Of a stretch of DNA of 64,000 nt, positions 11,263 to 23,215 are shown piece after piece. Each line of letters opens with the position of its first letter. Position 1 is the first letter of the stretch. The notes beneath the pieces are model-generated. The model was not told the origin of the DNA, searched no databases, and saw only the letters and a program-made list of their open reading frames with translations. The position numbers and the translations under genes were made by a program. Location of the stretch: the NCBI GenBank assembly GCA_948099385.1, contig CANUEZ040000182.1:21949501-22013500 (forward strand), in the 5' to 3' direction. This stretch comes from Fasciola hepatica. Lineage: Eukaryota; Platyhelminthes; Trematoda; Plagiorchiida; Fasciolidae.

Positions 11263-12540
11263 ATGTTGAAAGGCACCCGACCACAGAACACGTTAAATCT
11301 GGGGACGATAATACCGTGCGGGCTGAACCAAGCCGAACTCGACTTTCTACGCCTACTGCGACTAGACGCTTTCCCGTTCGAGGCCCGCGAGCTAGCCAGG
11401 ATAGATGATAACACCAAAGGAAGCAGGCTGTTGCACAGCAGTATCCGAAGACTAAACTCCATGCGAACCAACAGACTACTGAGAATTGGAGGGCGGCAGA
11501 CGAATTCAAATGTAGAATACGGAACAAAACACCCCATAATAATCCCTGGTGACCGCTACATAACGAGTTGCCTGATGGACCATGTACATCGAGAAGAGGG
11601 ACACGCAGATTTGAACCACTTATTAAACAATATACGTCAACGATTTTGGGTGACAAAGGGGCTAGCGACGGTCAAGCGAGTCATAGGCAACTGCATCACT
11701 TGTCGTCGCCGGAGAGCGGTAGCAGGCCAAGAAATGATGGCCCCCCTTCCAGTCGTGAGAGTTCAACCGGGATGGTGCCCGTTCGTGGAAATTGGCGTCG
11801 ACTGCTTCGGCCCGTTACTTGTACGACAGCAAAGGAGCACGCGAAAGGGGTATGGCTGCCTGATAACATGTTTACAATCCGGAGCAGTCCATCTCAAAGT
11901 AGTGCATAATATGACCACCGATTCATTTCTAATGGCCTTTCAAAGGTTCATCGCGAGGCGGGGCTTCCCCAAGAATGTATACTCAGACAATGGTTCGGGC
12001 TTCGTTGGGGCTCATAAGGAGTTAGAGGAATTGTGGAACCATCTGGACCATGCCAAAGTACAAAAAAAGACCGAAGCAAGGGGGATAGAAAGACATTCCA
12101 ATCCAATTCATGCTAGTCATGGCAGTGGCGTTTGGGAAGGGCTGATACGATCGACTAGGAAAATACTCACAGCTCTGACCTCACAACAAACCCTCGATGA
12201 CGGGAAGTTGACTACTCTACTAACAGAAGTAGAACGCATATTGAACAACAGACCCCTGGCGCCGATCGTCTCAGACCTGGAAGGCGAACCGGCTCTCACT
12301 CCCAACGACCTGCTGTTATTACGGTCAAACGTAGGAGCGATCATTCCGAAAACCCTAGGTGCAACTTATATCATAGGATGGAAACAATTGAACCACCTGG
12401 CGCGGGCTTCCTGGAAGCGATGGACGAGGGAGTACTTACTGACACTGCAGCTTCGGCAGAAATGGATCGCAAAACAGAGGTCGTTCAGACGTGGTGATAT
12501 CGTCATCCTCGTGGAGAGCCACTTATATAAAGACAGATGA
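11263..12540 (+). CDS. BEL-A integrase with DUF5641-like tail, open 425 codons
   Basis: This is the longest open frame in the window. The zinc-binding motif is H109-x4-H114-x29-C144-x2-C147. The catalytic triad is complete: D180 in GVDCFGP (11,800), D242 in YSDNGSGF (11,986) and E292 in GVWEGLIR (12,136), with D242-x49-E292 spacing typical of BEL/Pao. LTEVERILNNRPL follows near residue 325. A DUF5641-like C-terminus (ASWKRWTREYLLTLQLRQKW) starts near residue 384. The frame ends in TGA where the family has Trp. About 60 more codons of homologous sequence follow to 12,725. It would join reverse-transcribed DNA to the genome, but as part of a Pol precursor that is broken upstream. The ATG at 11,263 is only the first in the open frame, not a true start. 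Confidence 0.9.
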   Translation: MLKGTRPQNTLNLGTIIPCGLNQAELDFLRLLRLDAFPFEARELARIDDNTKGSRLLHSSIRRLNSMRTNRLLRIGGRQTNSNVEYGTKHPIIIPGDRYITSCLMDHVHREEGHADLNHLLNNIRQRFWVTKGLATVKRVIGNCITCRRRRAVAGQEMMAPLPVVRVQPGWCPFVEIGVDCFGPLLVRQQRSTRKGYGCLITCLQSGAVHLKVVHNMTTDSFLMAFQRFIARRGFPKNVYSDNGSGFVGAHKELEELWNHLDHAKVQKKTEARGIERHSNPIHASHGSGVWEGLIRSTRKILTALTSQQTLDDGKLTTLLTEVERILNNRPLAPIVSDLEGEPALTPNDLLLLRSNVGAIIPKTLGATYIIGWKQLNHLARASWKRWTREYLLTLQLRQKWIAKQRSFRRGDIVILVESHLYKDR

Positions 12541-12725
12541 CCGATTGGAGTAATCAAAGACTGCCGTACGGAGTTCGATGGCTTAGTGCGCACGGTGGTG
12601 GTGAGAACAAACAAAGGGGACGTATTGCGAGATATCCGTAAAATATGGTTTCTTGAAGGTACCAATGGCGAAGGAGAAGTCGATGCTACAGACCAAGCTA
12701 AAACCAAGTCTGCTGATATCAACTG
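12541..12725 (+). pseudogene. BEL-A integrase C-terminus beyond the TGA
   Basis: After the TGA at 12,538-12,540 the same frame continues PIGVIKDCRTEFDGLVRTVV, the usual end of the DUF5641-like domain, and stops at 12,723-12,725. BEL-4 has W-P-M-G-V-I at the equivalent place, which shows that the TGA is a single-base change of a Trp codon. Confidence 0.75.
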
Positions 12726-13786
12726 AAGCTGAATTTATTTATTCATCCCTCATGCACTTTCCTGTGGGTCCCAACCCTTCACACAGTCTTTGAAGTATAC
12801 TTGTGTCTAATTTCATGCGGAGTTCACGATTTATTATGGAGTAAGTAGTCAAAAACCCCAACTCATCACACGACACGATATCCTTTGTGAAGTAGAGGGA
12901 ACTCTTGAACAAGCATTTGTTGACCGTTTGTAAAAACATCCCTATTTCCGGGACCTCATTTTTGTTTTATTATCCAACCTGTTTTTAAGTGGATTTATGA
13001 TGCGAGTCAATCATAATTCTGGTGTAATAACACCACACTCCGAGCCCCTGATGTTCGGGTGCCCCGTAGTCATCTCGATTCTCCACTAAGAATTCTCAGT
13101 CTTCATCTTGCCGGGTACTTTACTCTTATTTGGGAGACCTTTTTCGTCCAAATTCCTTAATCTGTCCGAGCATCCCGATCAAATCAAAGCCCTTTTTTGT
13201 ATACGGATAATGTCGTATCATCCTCAGAGGAAACTCAAAGATATCGAGGTATGGAGCATAACCTCAAGAAAGCCTGCAGGCGTGCCTGCGACTGGCCAAC
13301 GACAGATAAACCCAACGGAGACCTATTTATGAGCTGACTTTAGGGTCCAGATAGATTAGGTCTAATAAGTACCCCTATTTACTCCTTGGATGTTGACCGT
13401 TTCATGGGAGGATTTGGTGAGCAGTGTTACATTCATGTGCGAAAATCTTCACTGGCCGTTGTCAAATGCTTATGCTGTTGAGACTATGCTCGTTATCTTA
13501 TTGACCCTCGAACAAGTACAGCATGCATCAATCACTACGCTTCAACATTCGTTCATATTTTGCCCACGCGAAGTGGCATAATTTTGATTCGAACTTGGAC
13601 TGCCGTGAACGTGGTACCTGACGTTGATCTTTGTTGAACTCTGATCCTCGTTGCTAGACGCTGTGGCCGTACAGTTGGGGTTTGTACATATTTATATGCA
13701 TATAATTTGTTAATTCAGTGCCGTAGAAGCTACGAATCAATCTTGTTCTGGTTTTGGGATTTGTTGAATTGGCTACACGTTACTCA
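12726..13786 (+). repeat. BEL-A 3' LTR and 3' untranslated region
   Basis: The last 312 bases (13,475-13,786) are the direct repeat of the 5' LTR. The part from about 12,740 to 13,060 is clearly similar to the reverse strand of 32,220-31,860, just downstream of BEL-4. Shared blocks lie around TTTGAAGTATACTTG, GTTCACGATTTATT and TTGTAAAAACATCCCTATT. The full LTR is therefore probably about 1 kb, similar to the BEL-B LTR. I cannot place its left end exactly. Confidence 0.7.
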
Positions 13787-15540
13787 CTTTCGGAATTACC
13801 GTAAAACCATGTACTTATGACTCATCTCAGTCCAACCACGTGTGTTGATTATTGCAGTTCACGCATCTGGCGCACACTATCTACTCCCATACCAGTGGCA
13901 GTATCTGGCAAGTGTGTGCCCACATACAACATTACGGATGGATAAGTACTTGTGTGAATGCGCTCCGTTCCCTATTTCATTCCAATATGGCTGCCTCATT
14001 TTATACGCTAAACGACTGCGCTTTCCAATGCCTCCTGTTGTGACGTCTGATTTCATTTTAGGCAATTCGGTTATAACTCTTACCTCTTATCACTGCCCTG
14101 TTTTTGCCTTATGTCTTATTAGTTCGGTCAGCTATTGTACACCGGGAAGTGACCATTATCACATGGCGAGTGTAGACAACTTTAGAGTACTAGGACCTAA
14201 CCTTAACCTTCCCGCTCCGAGCGGCAGAACAGTTGTTTGCCAATCAGTGCTACATGTCCACATTTCATATCTGTGCTGTTGTGTTGTTCCAGCCTAGCAA
14301 CAGCTTGCTAATAAATTTTTGTGGGCCCTCTTAGTTGGCTGCTTGTTTGACGGAAAAACGGAGGAAACTGAGGTGACTTGGACCTAATACAATCACTGTT
14401 GCTCCAAAATATGCCAGCTGTTCGTCGATTTGATCATAATCTTGTGTGGACAGTGCAGAAAACCCCATCAAAGAGTCGCATAGTAAGCAGGTGGAGTAAA
14501 ATCCAAGGACCATCCTGGAGGGGGTTGTTACGGCCGCTGACTAGTCGCAGCAGAATGCTCGTGGAAGAGGGTTGACTGAACTCAGTTATTTCATTGAAAG
14601 CCGCTATTTCATCCCTGCCTCAGCTACCATTTTAAATGCTTCAATCTTCTGTCTCCTTACCAACCGGTCGTTCAACAAAGTTGATTCTGTTCCATTAGTA
14701 CTATCAGCCCTTGAAAGTGCACAGCTAAGTACGATGAGCAATTCTAACTTGCTGTTGTTCCATATTCAAGCACCGCAACAATTGCAATAAACAGTCCTTT
14801 TCTTGGTGGACCTGACACAACGAATTTCTTTAGTTCCGGGTTTAGGAGTAGCGAAAAGATTTAAGGAAAGAAATTAGAGGAGAGCTACTGTTGGAAGGGA
14901 GGTCCTGGATGAATCGAGAGCTGACAATGTTGAGGGGCTAAGGTGTACGCCAACGGTTGGTGGGATTGTTAGGTTTAGGCGCCCAGTAACCGGTTAGGTG
15001 TCTTACCGGGCGGACGGTCTACATCCCTCGAATTCCAAAAAAGCTTCTTGTGGCTTACCACTGCAAGAACTGTGGATTCCGTTCTCTGAGTCTTCTCATT
15101 CGTGACCCCTTTGTGCATGACCACACCGGCCGTCTTTCGTGGAGCGTTAGACTCCCCTCCGCAGCTTTAGACAGTAATTGGCTGGAGGTTGGTACTTAGG
15201 TTCGGGGATGGGCAAATCTCATCGGCTATTACGGGCCGAATACCGATTTTGTGGTCTGGGGTGGTTTTGTGTGCTTCAGGGAATTTTTGGCATTAGGTCT
15301 ATCACTAGGGGGATTCCGCAACGGGAGACAGAGTAAATACGGATAACCCTGATGGTGGACATGGGACTTGATACTCAAGGCGAGTCATCTAGATGACAGA
15401 ACCGAAGAGTGCTTGGTATGCAGAAGAAGACGTGTACTTGAGAAGCATTAGCTTTTCTATCTCTTAATTTGCCCGGTGTTGGGCATTTCCTGAAGAAGTC
15501 GGAGCTTGTTTTTCTCTTCTCAATTATCGATATTTATCAA
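13787..15540. other. Unassigned stretch between BEL-A and BEL-3
   Basis: The largest open frame is 13,842-14,297 (+, 151 codons), with no motif that I recognise. The codons around 15,408-15,445 (ECLVCRRRR) could be a worn Gag knuckle of BEL-3, but this is weak. No RNA gene or host exon signal is evident. Confidence 0.4.
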
Positions 15541-15544
15541 TAAG

Positions 15545-16180
15545 TTGCCCTGCTGCTAAACCCCGTGCAACAATGGGTTGTCCGAAATGGCATCATTCTG
15601 TACCGCACGGCGTACGAAGGCGACCTACCGGCCGACTGAAGCATGTTTCAACCAAATGGCTGAAGCTGGATAGGCCGAGCAAGAAAGACGCGGGAAAGCA
15701 CCGTCCTTGGACCTATAAGTGTGTGCGGCTACTCTAAGAACAGAGTGTTGTATTGGTTAGGTTGGGCTACCTGCATAAGACAGTGGGCTGAGGCCCCTGC
15801 AGGGACACTTCCTAAAAGATGATGGGTCCAATGTGACTGTATTGAAAAAGGCCTCCTCAGTCTAATAGGCCTTAAGGTATCCTCTGCCTCACTTTGAATT
15901 TCCGTCCCAAATGCGACTACAACTTAGAACTCGGGAATAATGGGCTGCGAAGAAATTCACTTTCAGAGATGGATTTTGTGAACGTACAGCGAGCTTCCTG
16001 TAATGAGAGGCTAGCAGTTCAAGGGACTCGGAGCTGCGCAGGTTTGGACGTTTTCCCCTGGTCCCACCTACTTTGCTTCGAGAGGCAGAATCTGAGAGGT
16101 TCGAGGGTGCGAATCCTCATAGTTGTCGATATTCCGGAAGCTCGTTGTGCATTATAGCAAACATGTGGTGACAGGGAGCA
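15545..16180 (+). pseudogene. BEL-3 protease and linker remnant
   Basis: LLLNPVQQWVVRNGIILYRT near 15,553 fits the first beta-strand block of BEL/Pao proteases, but the expected LLDSG reads TAYEGD. Further on, VRILIVVDIPEARCAL near 16,107-16,154 matches the conserved linker V-x-x-L-I-G-x-D-I-P-E-A-H-x-V-L. This linker identification is strong and the protease block weaker. Confidence 0.6.
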
Positions 16181-16184
16181 AAAC

Positions 16185-17060
16185 TATGCCATGCAGACTA
16201 TTTTTGAATGGTTTGTTCTTGGACCAATAAATCTGAAGCCACACTTTGCGAGGATGGTAAACTATGCTGAGATGGAGGTTGATCTCTTGGTGTAACAATT
16301 CCATCGCCTACACAAAGCCGGTTCCTACGATGGGGGTACATTGAAAATTTCTCTTTCGTTAGAAGGTGAACCTGCCGTATGAACGATTGCCAGTGTCGTA
16401 GCTTCACTGGTCGGAAGCCATGAAGTTGCATTTCTATGAACGTTTCGTGTGGTCATGCTTTCTACTGACCAGGTTGTGGCCGAAGAGAAATTGAATTTTC
16501 TAAGGAAGGGCACGTGTGTGATCCAGAATTCTTTGATAAATGCCCTAAAATAACGGACAAGTATACTAGAAAGGGCCACTTTGAGTTGGTGCAGATATAC
16601 TGATAAAAAGAATTGTGAGCCCAAGTGGTACTTGCAGAATTACGCAGTAAAAGACCCCCAAACCCCCAAAGTCATGGGAGGTGTTTTACCACTCAGCTGC
16701 ACTCCAGTAATACCACTCGAACCGTTGCTTGCTAAAGAGACCAGAAAGAACAGTGATTCTGACTGTTTCGTTGCTTTGCTCTCAAAAGATATCTGCTGCC
16801 TTAGCCGCGAACATGGAAGAAATCTTCATGTGGGTATAAATGCCGACAAGAATCAGAGCGATATAGGTTCCTGTGGTGGGAAAATGGACAACCGATGGGT
16901 AATCTGGTGGAATATCCGGTTAACACCTACCTATTTGAAGTCATTTTCTCCATATTTTGTGCAAAATTTGCATCGCATCGCACAGCAGGCGACGGGGGAA
17001 GACCGAATGATGATTTTACCTCAAGGGGCTTGTATAATACTTCACGTAAACGGCTGACTT
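16185..17060 (+). pseudogene. BEL-3 reverse transcriptase N-terminal half
   Basis: The order is EWFVLGPIN (usual LGWVLFGP), then HRLHKAGSYDGGTLKISLSL, then VVAEEKLNFLRKGTC, then EPKWYLQNYAVKDPQTPK near 16,617-16,670. The last is the family block W-Y-L-P-H-H-x-V-x-x-P-x-x-P-x-K. A stretch with WW near 16,910 followed by FVQNLHRIAQQATGED near 16,958 fits the block before the catalytic box. I cannot find the YVDD itself. Several in-frame stops are present. Confidence 0.65.
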
Positions 17061-18479
17061 GTACCCATGCTTACTTTTGGGGATGCGAGTTTTGCGACTC
17101 AGATGACTGAATGGCTATCACAAGATGGCCTAGGTCTCTGTAATGGGGTGTCTACTCCTAGGGCTAGGCTTGGTACTTTCAAAACTTTGAACCAACATAC
17201 CAACCTTAGATGTTAAAGATTACTTAAGAGTGCCGGAGAGGAGTTCGGAAATGGTGTCGAAAGCCGTAGAGAACACTTTCCAGCTTTATTTGCATTAGAC
17301 AAGAACCTCAGACAAGGAGTGCCTTGTAGTCTATATTGTCCTCGGCTTTCTACCCACTGGGTTCGGTTTCACCTTCCGTTCTGCCAGGTAGCATTTTTTG
17401 CTATCACAGTCTGTTTAGGGCTTGGTTTGGAAGACCCAACTGAAGAAACCCCACTTCTCTGCTAGAGTGAGTGTCCAAGCTGTGCGGAATATTTTTTGCA
17501 CTCCGAAGGCTCTGGGTCCTGTTCTGAGAGGTGACAAGCTGGACGAAGGCACACGGTTTCACGTGTTTCGCGACTCTTCTGAATTCGGCTGTGACTAATT
17601 CCGGAATGGTTTCAAAGGACATAGCCCCCTAATAAAACCTTCCGTCCTTCAAGCCATGGGTGGATTCTCTGAAGGCAGTAGAGATTACTTGATTAGAGTT
17701 AACCGCAGAAGACTGGTGGTTGAGGTCTCTCAGAATCCTTAGGAAGAAATTTGAACCAAATTTATTAGGGCTTTCTATTGGGAGGATTCTGTTGTAGCTA
17801 TTTATTATGTAGACAATAATGAAACGAGATTTATTAAGCACTTCCACGAACGGCCCGGATTTTAGCCGTGGCTTCATATCAGATCAGAAACTAATTCTGC
17901 AGTTTTGGGATCGAGGAGTACAATACCACCGAGTGACCTCACATGTTGGTTTAAAGGCTTTCACCTCTAGACAAACAGTGTAACTTCGTGGCCAACCATC
18001 CTCAAGGTTACTGCTAAGTCAAAGATCGTGGAGTTGAAGCAGCTTTCGGACATGACTCTTATAACCTTGCGGGAGAAATTGATAAACTCGCCGCTCGCCA
18101 GATGCTCCAGTTGCTAATGCTTGCAGAGAACTGTGGCACGGACAACTTGCCCTAAAACGGTGAAGATGTGAGAGGTAGTCGCGAGGATCTAGAACTTTTG
18201 AAGTTATCGGTAGTTGCTTAGGCAAAAGGGGTGTTGTTCTCGTTGTGCAAACCGAGGTTTATGGAGAAGAACTGAAACGGTTACCAGACAGAAATGATAA
18301 CCTATCTGCTAACAGGTTTTCGATGAAAAAGAAGCCAAAGAAACTCAATCCGGTTTTGTTGAAATGACGAATTTCTTTGAAGGACGGATGAACTACTTTA
18401 ATTGGCCCATGGGCTCAAAGATCCTTGTGAAACTATCCAGGGCCCACCCGAAAGCGGACCTGTCAATCCAACGGAATTG

Positions 18480-19450
18480 CACAACAGGGGGACACTCAGG
18501 ACCACTCCAGGTGCTCACAGCACTCCGCAGGAAATTATGGATTGTACGGGGCGGGGCTGCTACCAGGCTTTTTTGAAAATGTCGAAAGCATTTAGGAATC
18601 GCAGGCTAACGGGTGAAGGCCCCTTTAACTTCCAATAAAGTGCAATAAAGCTGGTTTCCTCGGGGTATGTTGGAACCGGTTTGTTTGGTCCGTTCTCAGT
18701 GAAGTATGGTTTCAGCAAAAGGAGAATATAATAAGGAACCTTTGCATTCTCCGGATGCGTGCGACACATATGAAAGTTTCTTACCCCCTGAGCCCAGATA
18801 TACCCATTATGACACTACTGCGGAAAAGGAGAGATGTGCCCTCAAAGAATTCTAGTGATAACGGTACGAAAGCCGTGGAACCTCCAAGAAAACTGATAAT
18901 TCTAATAGAAAGCTGGAATTTCTAAAACGTTGTTGGTAGATTGTTGCAATGGAGCATACATTGTCTCTTTAGTCACCTCGCTCTAATCACTGTGGTGACG
19001 TGTGAGACCATGGTGCCCTCGGTGAGTTGGAAACAGCCCTCAACTTCTCACGAACACTCCATGACTGACAAACAATTGATGATATTTTTTATGGAGGGTG
19101 GGCGGACACTAAATGGACGAAGACCCTTACCTGTCACTTGGGACCATCGTGGCCTTCCAAAGCCCCCAACGATTGGCTCTGAGAACTGATGCGCAAGATA
19201 TTCCCGCATATCATTTGCGAGATAGGACAGTCAGTCAGTGGAGGAAGGCAAACTAACCCACATCCTTATTTTACAGAGGTGAACCGAGGAACCCCTTCCA
19301 CTTTACCAAGGGCAGAAGAAATGGACAATATGAGAACACAGTTTCATATCAGGTGATGTGGTGGTACCAGTTTCCGAGGCTTTGCGGAATGGCCGATGGA
19401 CAATAAAATTTATCGGACTTACCTCCTCACCGGGTGACGGCCTAATGTAA
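18480..19450 (+). pseudogene. BEL-3 integrase and DUF5641-like tail
   Basis: HSGPLQVLTALRRKLWIVRG near 18,499 is the zinc-region block. YVGTGLFGPFSVKYGFSKRR near 18,666 is the core start, with the first catalytic Asp replaced by Gly (18,678-18,680). SSDNGTKA near 18,854 keeps the second Asp (18,857-18,859). CETMVPSV near 19,001 keeps the Glu (19,004-19,006), though its neighbour Trp is Cys. LMIFFMEGGRTLNGRRPLPV follows near 19,078. The C-terminal block LYQGQKKW...FISGDVVV lies near 19,300-19,375. Frames shift between blocks. Confidence 0.8.
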
Positions 19451-21840
19451 ACAGCATCCGCGCAAACTAGTGGAGAAATATTTTTTCGTAGTATGAGGAA
19501 GACTTATTTGCGGGTGGGCGTACGTTCATCTTCCTCTCTTCTGCCTTTCAGGTAGACCTACCCCATTTTAATCCTGCGTATTGCTAACTTTCCGTCAGTT
19601 TATTCTGTCCTCTTTATCGCCCGTGACAATTTGACCACGCTTTGGGCAAGCTTCGGGCGTCCCCCAAATAGCTCAATAAAAACGGAGCACTCATGGTGTG
19701 AGTCCAACAGCCTACTCGCCTCCGGTAAGAGGCGGGTATTTGAATCTGCAGAACTGAGACAAGACAGAGAAAGTTGGACCTGTGTTTCCGGCTGCAGGTT
19801 GCTACCGACAGCGATCAGCTTCATATTCTCGGAAACCTTGAGACAAACTGACGCACGGGGCAGACCACGCCTAGCAGTGCATGGGAAAAAATCCGGGTTG
19901 GTTTTCAGGGGCCAAATCAATATAGTTTGAAAGGAACTTGTCTTCTGACCAACATGAATTAATACAGGCAGCACTGTTTCGATTGTGTGAACCATCTTCA
20001 CCGGAGTTCCGATCGTTTGCTTCAATTCACTAACTCATGTATATCTTTGGCACAAATCGGACCCTCACCATCACCTTTAGTGTTGGTCGCCGGGCTTGGG
20101 TTTTTCTGTAACCATAATTAATAATCTCACTCTCCATTTCCATCATTTTCTTGTAATTTGACTGCAAGTGTCGAATCGTTGTTCAATGATGCAGCGTAAG
20201 AGTCCACCGTTGAAGCGTGGTTATTGTAAAGTTACTTACTTTCTTGTATAGAATACACACTTGTTGGCAATCAAGTTTACTTTGAAATGTGTTGGAGATA
20301 TTTGCTGCGCTTTACTCAGACAATCTACTGGCTGGGTATTATGAAGTACAAAAGAGGGATAAGAATTCGTACGGTGCAATGTAGAGAGCACGTGGACCGT
20401 ACTACGTGGCTTCCGCTAAAGCCTTCGGAAGGAGCAAGTTTACTTTTAAGATTCCGTACACCGAACTATGTGAGAACAAAATTCACGGGAATTTAGGTCA
20501 CTTCCTTGTTTAGGATACACTCCAGTGGAGTTCATCCAGCCATGTTGAAACCAATAATTCATTCGTTGGTCAAACCGCTGAAACTTCTGTTTGAAGCATT
20601 GCTGCTAGTTCTTGGTGTGTAGCGCAGCTGGCTTAGTATAATGATCACTCCGGTGCAGAACTTTGGACATAAGGGAGCATGCGCGAACTATCGACCGATA
20701 AACCAGACGTTGGCATTTGTAAAATTCGTGCAGGGGCCAGTGCGTGGCTACTTTATCGGGCACCTGGATGCCACTAGCACGACTACACTTGCCACATTTT
20801 ATGACTGATAAATCTGACACTTCGTATTTGAAGTAACCAGGAAACTGGACAAAATGGAGAGAGTTGAGGTTATATGTTCGTGCTCCCAGAAAGTATCGTA
20901 TTCTGTTGATTAGAGGCTGTTGGTTGATTAGATGAACAAATGTGTGTGGAGCTCACTGGTATGGATATGGATTGCAGGAGCATTTTCCACAAGGCGGATT
21001 TAGGTTAAAGAAGAAGGAGTTTTGTCCATCTTTGGAAAATGAAACAGCGGTTTACCACAAGGACAAGTCCAGGACCGCTGCTCATCATTTTGTTCATTGA
21101 CGGCCCCGCAAGTTGACTGGAAAACAGCTGTTACAGGTTTGTCAGTGTTGTCGAATTCCTTGGAAAGGTTGGCGACAGCAATGCATGGAGATCTGGGTGG
21201 CACTAATGCATGGTCCGTTGCGTGCGCTTCTCTAATAACGTCGAAAATTGATAACATATCACAGGCGAGAGGGAGCAGTGGCTCAGTTTCTGTTCGTGCC
21301 TATTAGGCAACCAGACGGCGGTAGCTCAGAAGGTAGAAGTTGGGAATCCAGGAGAGGTGGCCTCGAAACTAAACATCTGGTGTAAGAGTGATGCAAAATA
21401 AGCCTCAAGCACGCTTTGCTAAATAGCCTCGCGGTGAGTCCGAGGAAAACAGAGGCCCCCTTACCCATGTACAGTTTCATCATGGGAACCCCCCCCCCCA
21501 AAAAAAAGGCTCCCGGGCCTGGAGTCTGTCTCTCACGAGGGATAAGCACAATCGTGAGGCGAGGGCAGCGGTGATTCACTAAGTGGTTTCCAAGCTGCCA
21601 AGCATTGGTCTGCAAGCGAAAGTTAGAAAACTCAAACCGTTTTTGTCGGAAAAAGACATTGAAAGGTAACTTGAGTGAGGTGTTCAGAACCGGCAAAGAA
21701 ATGGGCAAGGAAGTTAAACCTCGGAAATCTCTTTTTGGGAATCAGAACGGTGACTGACTCCGAGCACACGGGCTCCGGCTAAAGAAGGAAGAACATGGAC
21801 TGGAAGTCAATGGTTCGTTGTGAGTTCCGTCAACTACCGA
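19451..21840. other. Unassigned stretch
   Basis: Nothing recognisable. Open frames up to 141 codons occur (for example 19,600-20,025, - strand) but carry no motif I can name. A C-then-A homopolymer run sits near 21,490-21,508. Confidence 0.4.
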
Positions 21841-22654
21841 TATGAAGTCGCTGTTGAAATCGTTGAAGCAGACTCAATGGGTACCTGGTTTTCCGGATTA
21901 TCAGAGACCAACTAGATCCACAGAACCGCACAAAGAAGGGATAAACAGCTGGAAGTTCTTACCTTTGCCAAAGGACGGCAAAGGTCGGTGTGGAAGATGG
22001 ACTACGGTTTGTATGGAAACCGTGGCCATCGTGTTTAAAAGCGACAGCGGACGTGATACTAGCTGAGAAAGCTAAACTTCAACCATCCGCAAGCATAGTA
22101 GCAAAAATTGTGTATCTCAACTAGTGGAAGTCAATGTTTCTCTCAGCAAGTAACGAAACTAAGAACAATCCTATTGAACCGAATGAAAGAAACTTCGGAA
22201 TTATTTGATGACGCATCGATAAACTGCCCAAATTTGTCGGCAGACAGCTCTTTTTTGCCTTTCCAAAATAAGTGACGAATCTCGTCCCAGCGGAGCGGGT
22301 CACTGGGGCCTTGTGCTCTTGTTAAAACGTAACGAAGCTGTCAAATCAGCCGTGAACGGTTACTCCTACGGAACCGAGCAGAGCTCAGTGAACAGCTTAG
22401 AAAAAACCGCTTTTTTTTGGGCATGCAACAGTTTTCTATTCTGAACTGAGATATCTTGCCTGTATAATGCACTTATCGAAGATTCACAGTGCTGTCTGTT
22501 GCGTACACAGCCAGAGGTGTTCGTTTCCTCTTATGGATAGCTTTGCGCTGTGAGGTGGTTCGGTTAATCTGTCACAAGGTGATTACCGAGGTGAACCAGC
22601 CAATAGACTTTTGAAGGCCGCTCGAACAAGAAAGCGATACTAATTTCCGAGGCT

Positions 22655-23215
22655 TGATTGCATACTGGAGGATTTGTACGCAGCATATTCTTTTGCCAAA
22701 GTCCACCTATCGTTGGTTTTCTGGCAGCTAAAGCCAGATGACCGGTTGAGTTTTTTCATCAACCTTTCTACTAAGTTCGACAGTTTTCGTTGTATTTCAC
22801 TACGTTGCAAATTAAAAGTATTCGCCGAAACTTTTGAAAGGGTCTTCTTAAAACTTTAATGATCTGATCGGCATCGGTCTCATCGTAGATGATGTGCCGA
22901 CTTGTGGCATGACACCAGACGACCGTGGTTCGTATTCGGTGGGTTTTCTAAAATGTCGTGTGCTACAGGGCACACAGCTGGGCAGGAAGTGTTTCGAATG
23001 CCATGTTTTGTCGGTCTCTTTCTCTGGGTACCTTTGCTGACAAGGGAATAAGAACCGATCCAGAGAATGTCAACAGGATAGGAAACTTACTCGCCCTCGG
23101 AGATTTCGTCGGGGTTTTACGTCCAAATGGCATAGGCAACTGTTTTGGTAGATTCTTGCCGCGCCCGGCGGACTTGGTGCAGCCCGTGGTCGACAAACAA
23201 TCCACCCTTGGTAAA
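22655..23215 (+). pseudogene. Gypsy-1 reverse transcriptase remnant
   Basis: RLDCILEDLYAAYSFAKVHL continues to SLVFWQLKPDDR, matching the Gypsy block P-R-x-D-x-x-L-x-x-L-x-G-x-x-x-F-S-K-L-D-L-x-S-G-Y-W-Q. The catalytic box reads LIVDDV with IVDD at 22,882-22,893, so both Asp residues survive. RTDPENVNRIGNL near 23,052 and FGRFLPRPADLVQPV near 23,142 are the connection-domain blocks, usually TDPEKVRAI and LGRFLPNLADLTQPL. Stops and frame changes separate them. Confidence 0.8.

Larger units (their letters stand above)
7144..13786 (+). mobile_element. BEL-A: BEL/Pao LTR retrotransposon, broken but most complete
   Basis: The order is 5' LTR end, gag with coiled coil and two Cys-rich knuckles, protease, RT, RNase H, integrase with DUF5641-like tail, 3' LTR. 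The terminal 312 bases of the two LTRs (7,144-7,455 and 13,475-13,786) differ at only four positions by my reading. Gag, protease, RT and RNase H carry many stops and frameshifts, whereas the integrase is open for 425 codons. The element is not autonomous as it stands. It is related to BEL-B and BEL-4 in this window. Confidence 0.9.
15545..19450 (+). mobile_element. BEL-3: very old BEL/Pao element
   Basis: Scattered blocks in correct order span nearly 4 kb: protease-like, protease-RT linker, RT N-terminus, integrase zinc region, integrase core and DUF5641-like tail. The RT catalytic box and RNase H are not convincingly readable. No LTRs were found. Frames change at nearly every block, so this is one of the most decayed copies in the window. 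Confidence 0.75.

Noticed and set aside
11177..11656. 159-codon minus-strand frame
   Set aside because: It is antisense to the BEL-A integrase and is a codon-usage shadow without motifs.
16095..16130. GGTTCGAGGGTGCGAATCC looks like a tRNA T-arm or SINE promoter
   Set aside because: The same bases read as the BEL/Pao protease-RT linker, and there is no A-box or acceptor stem upstream.
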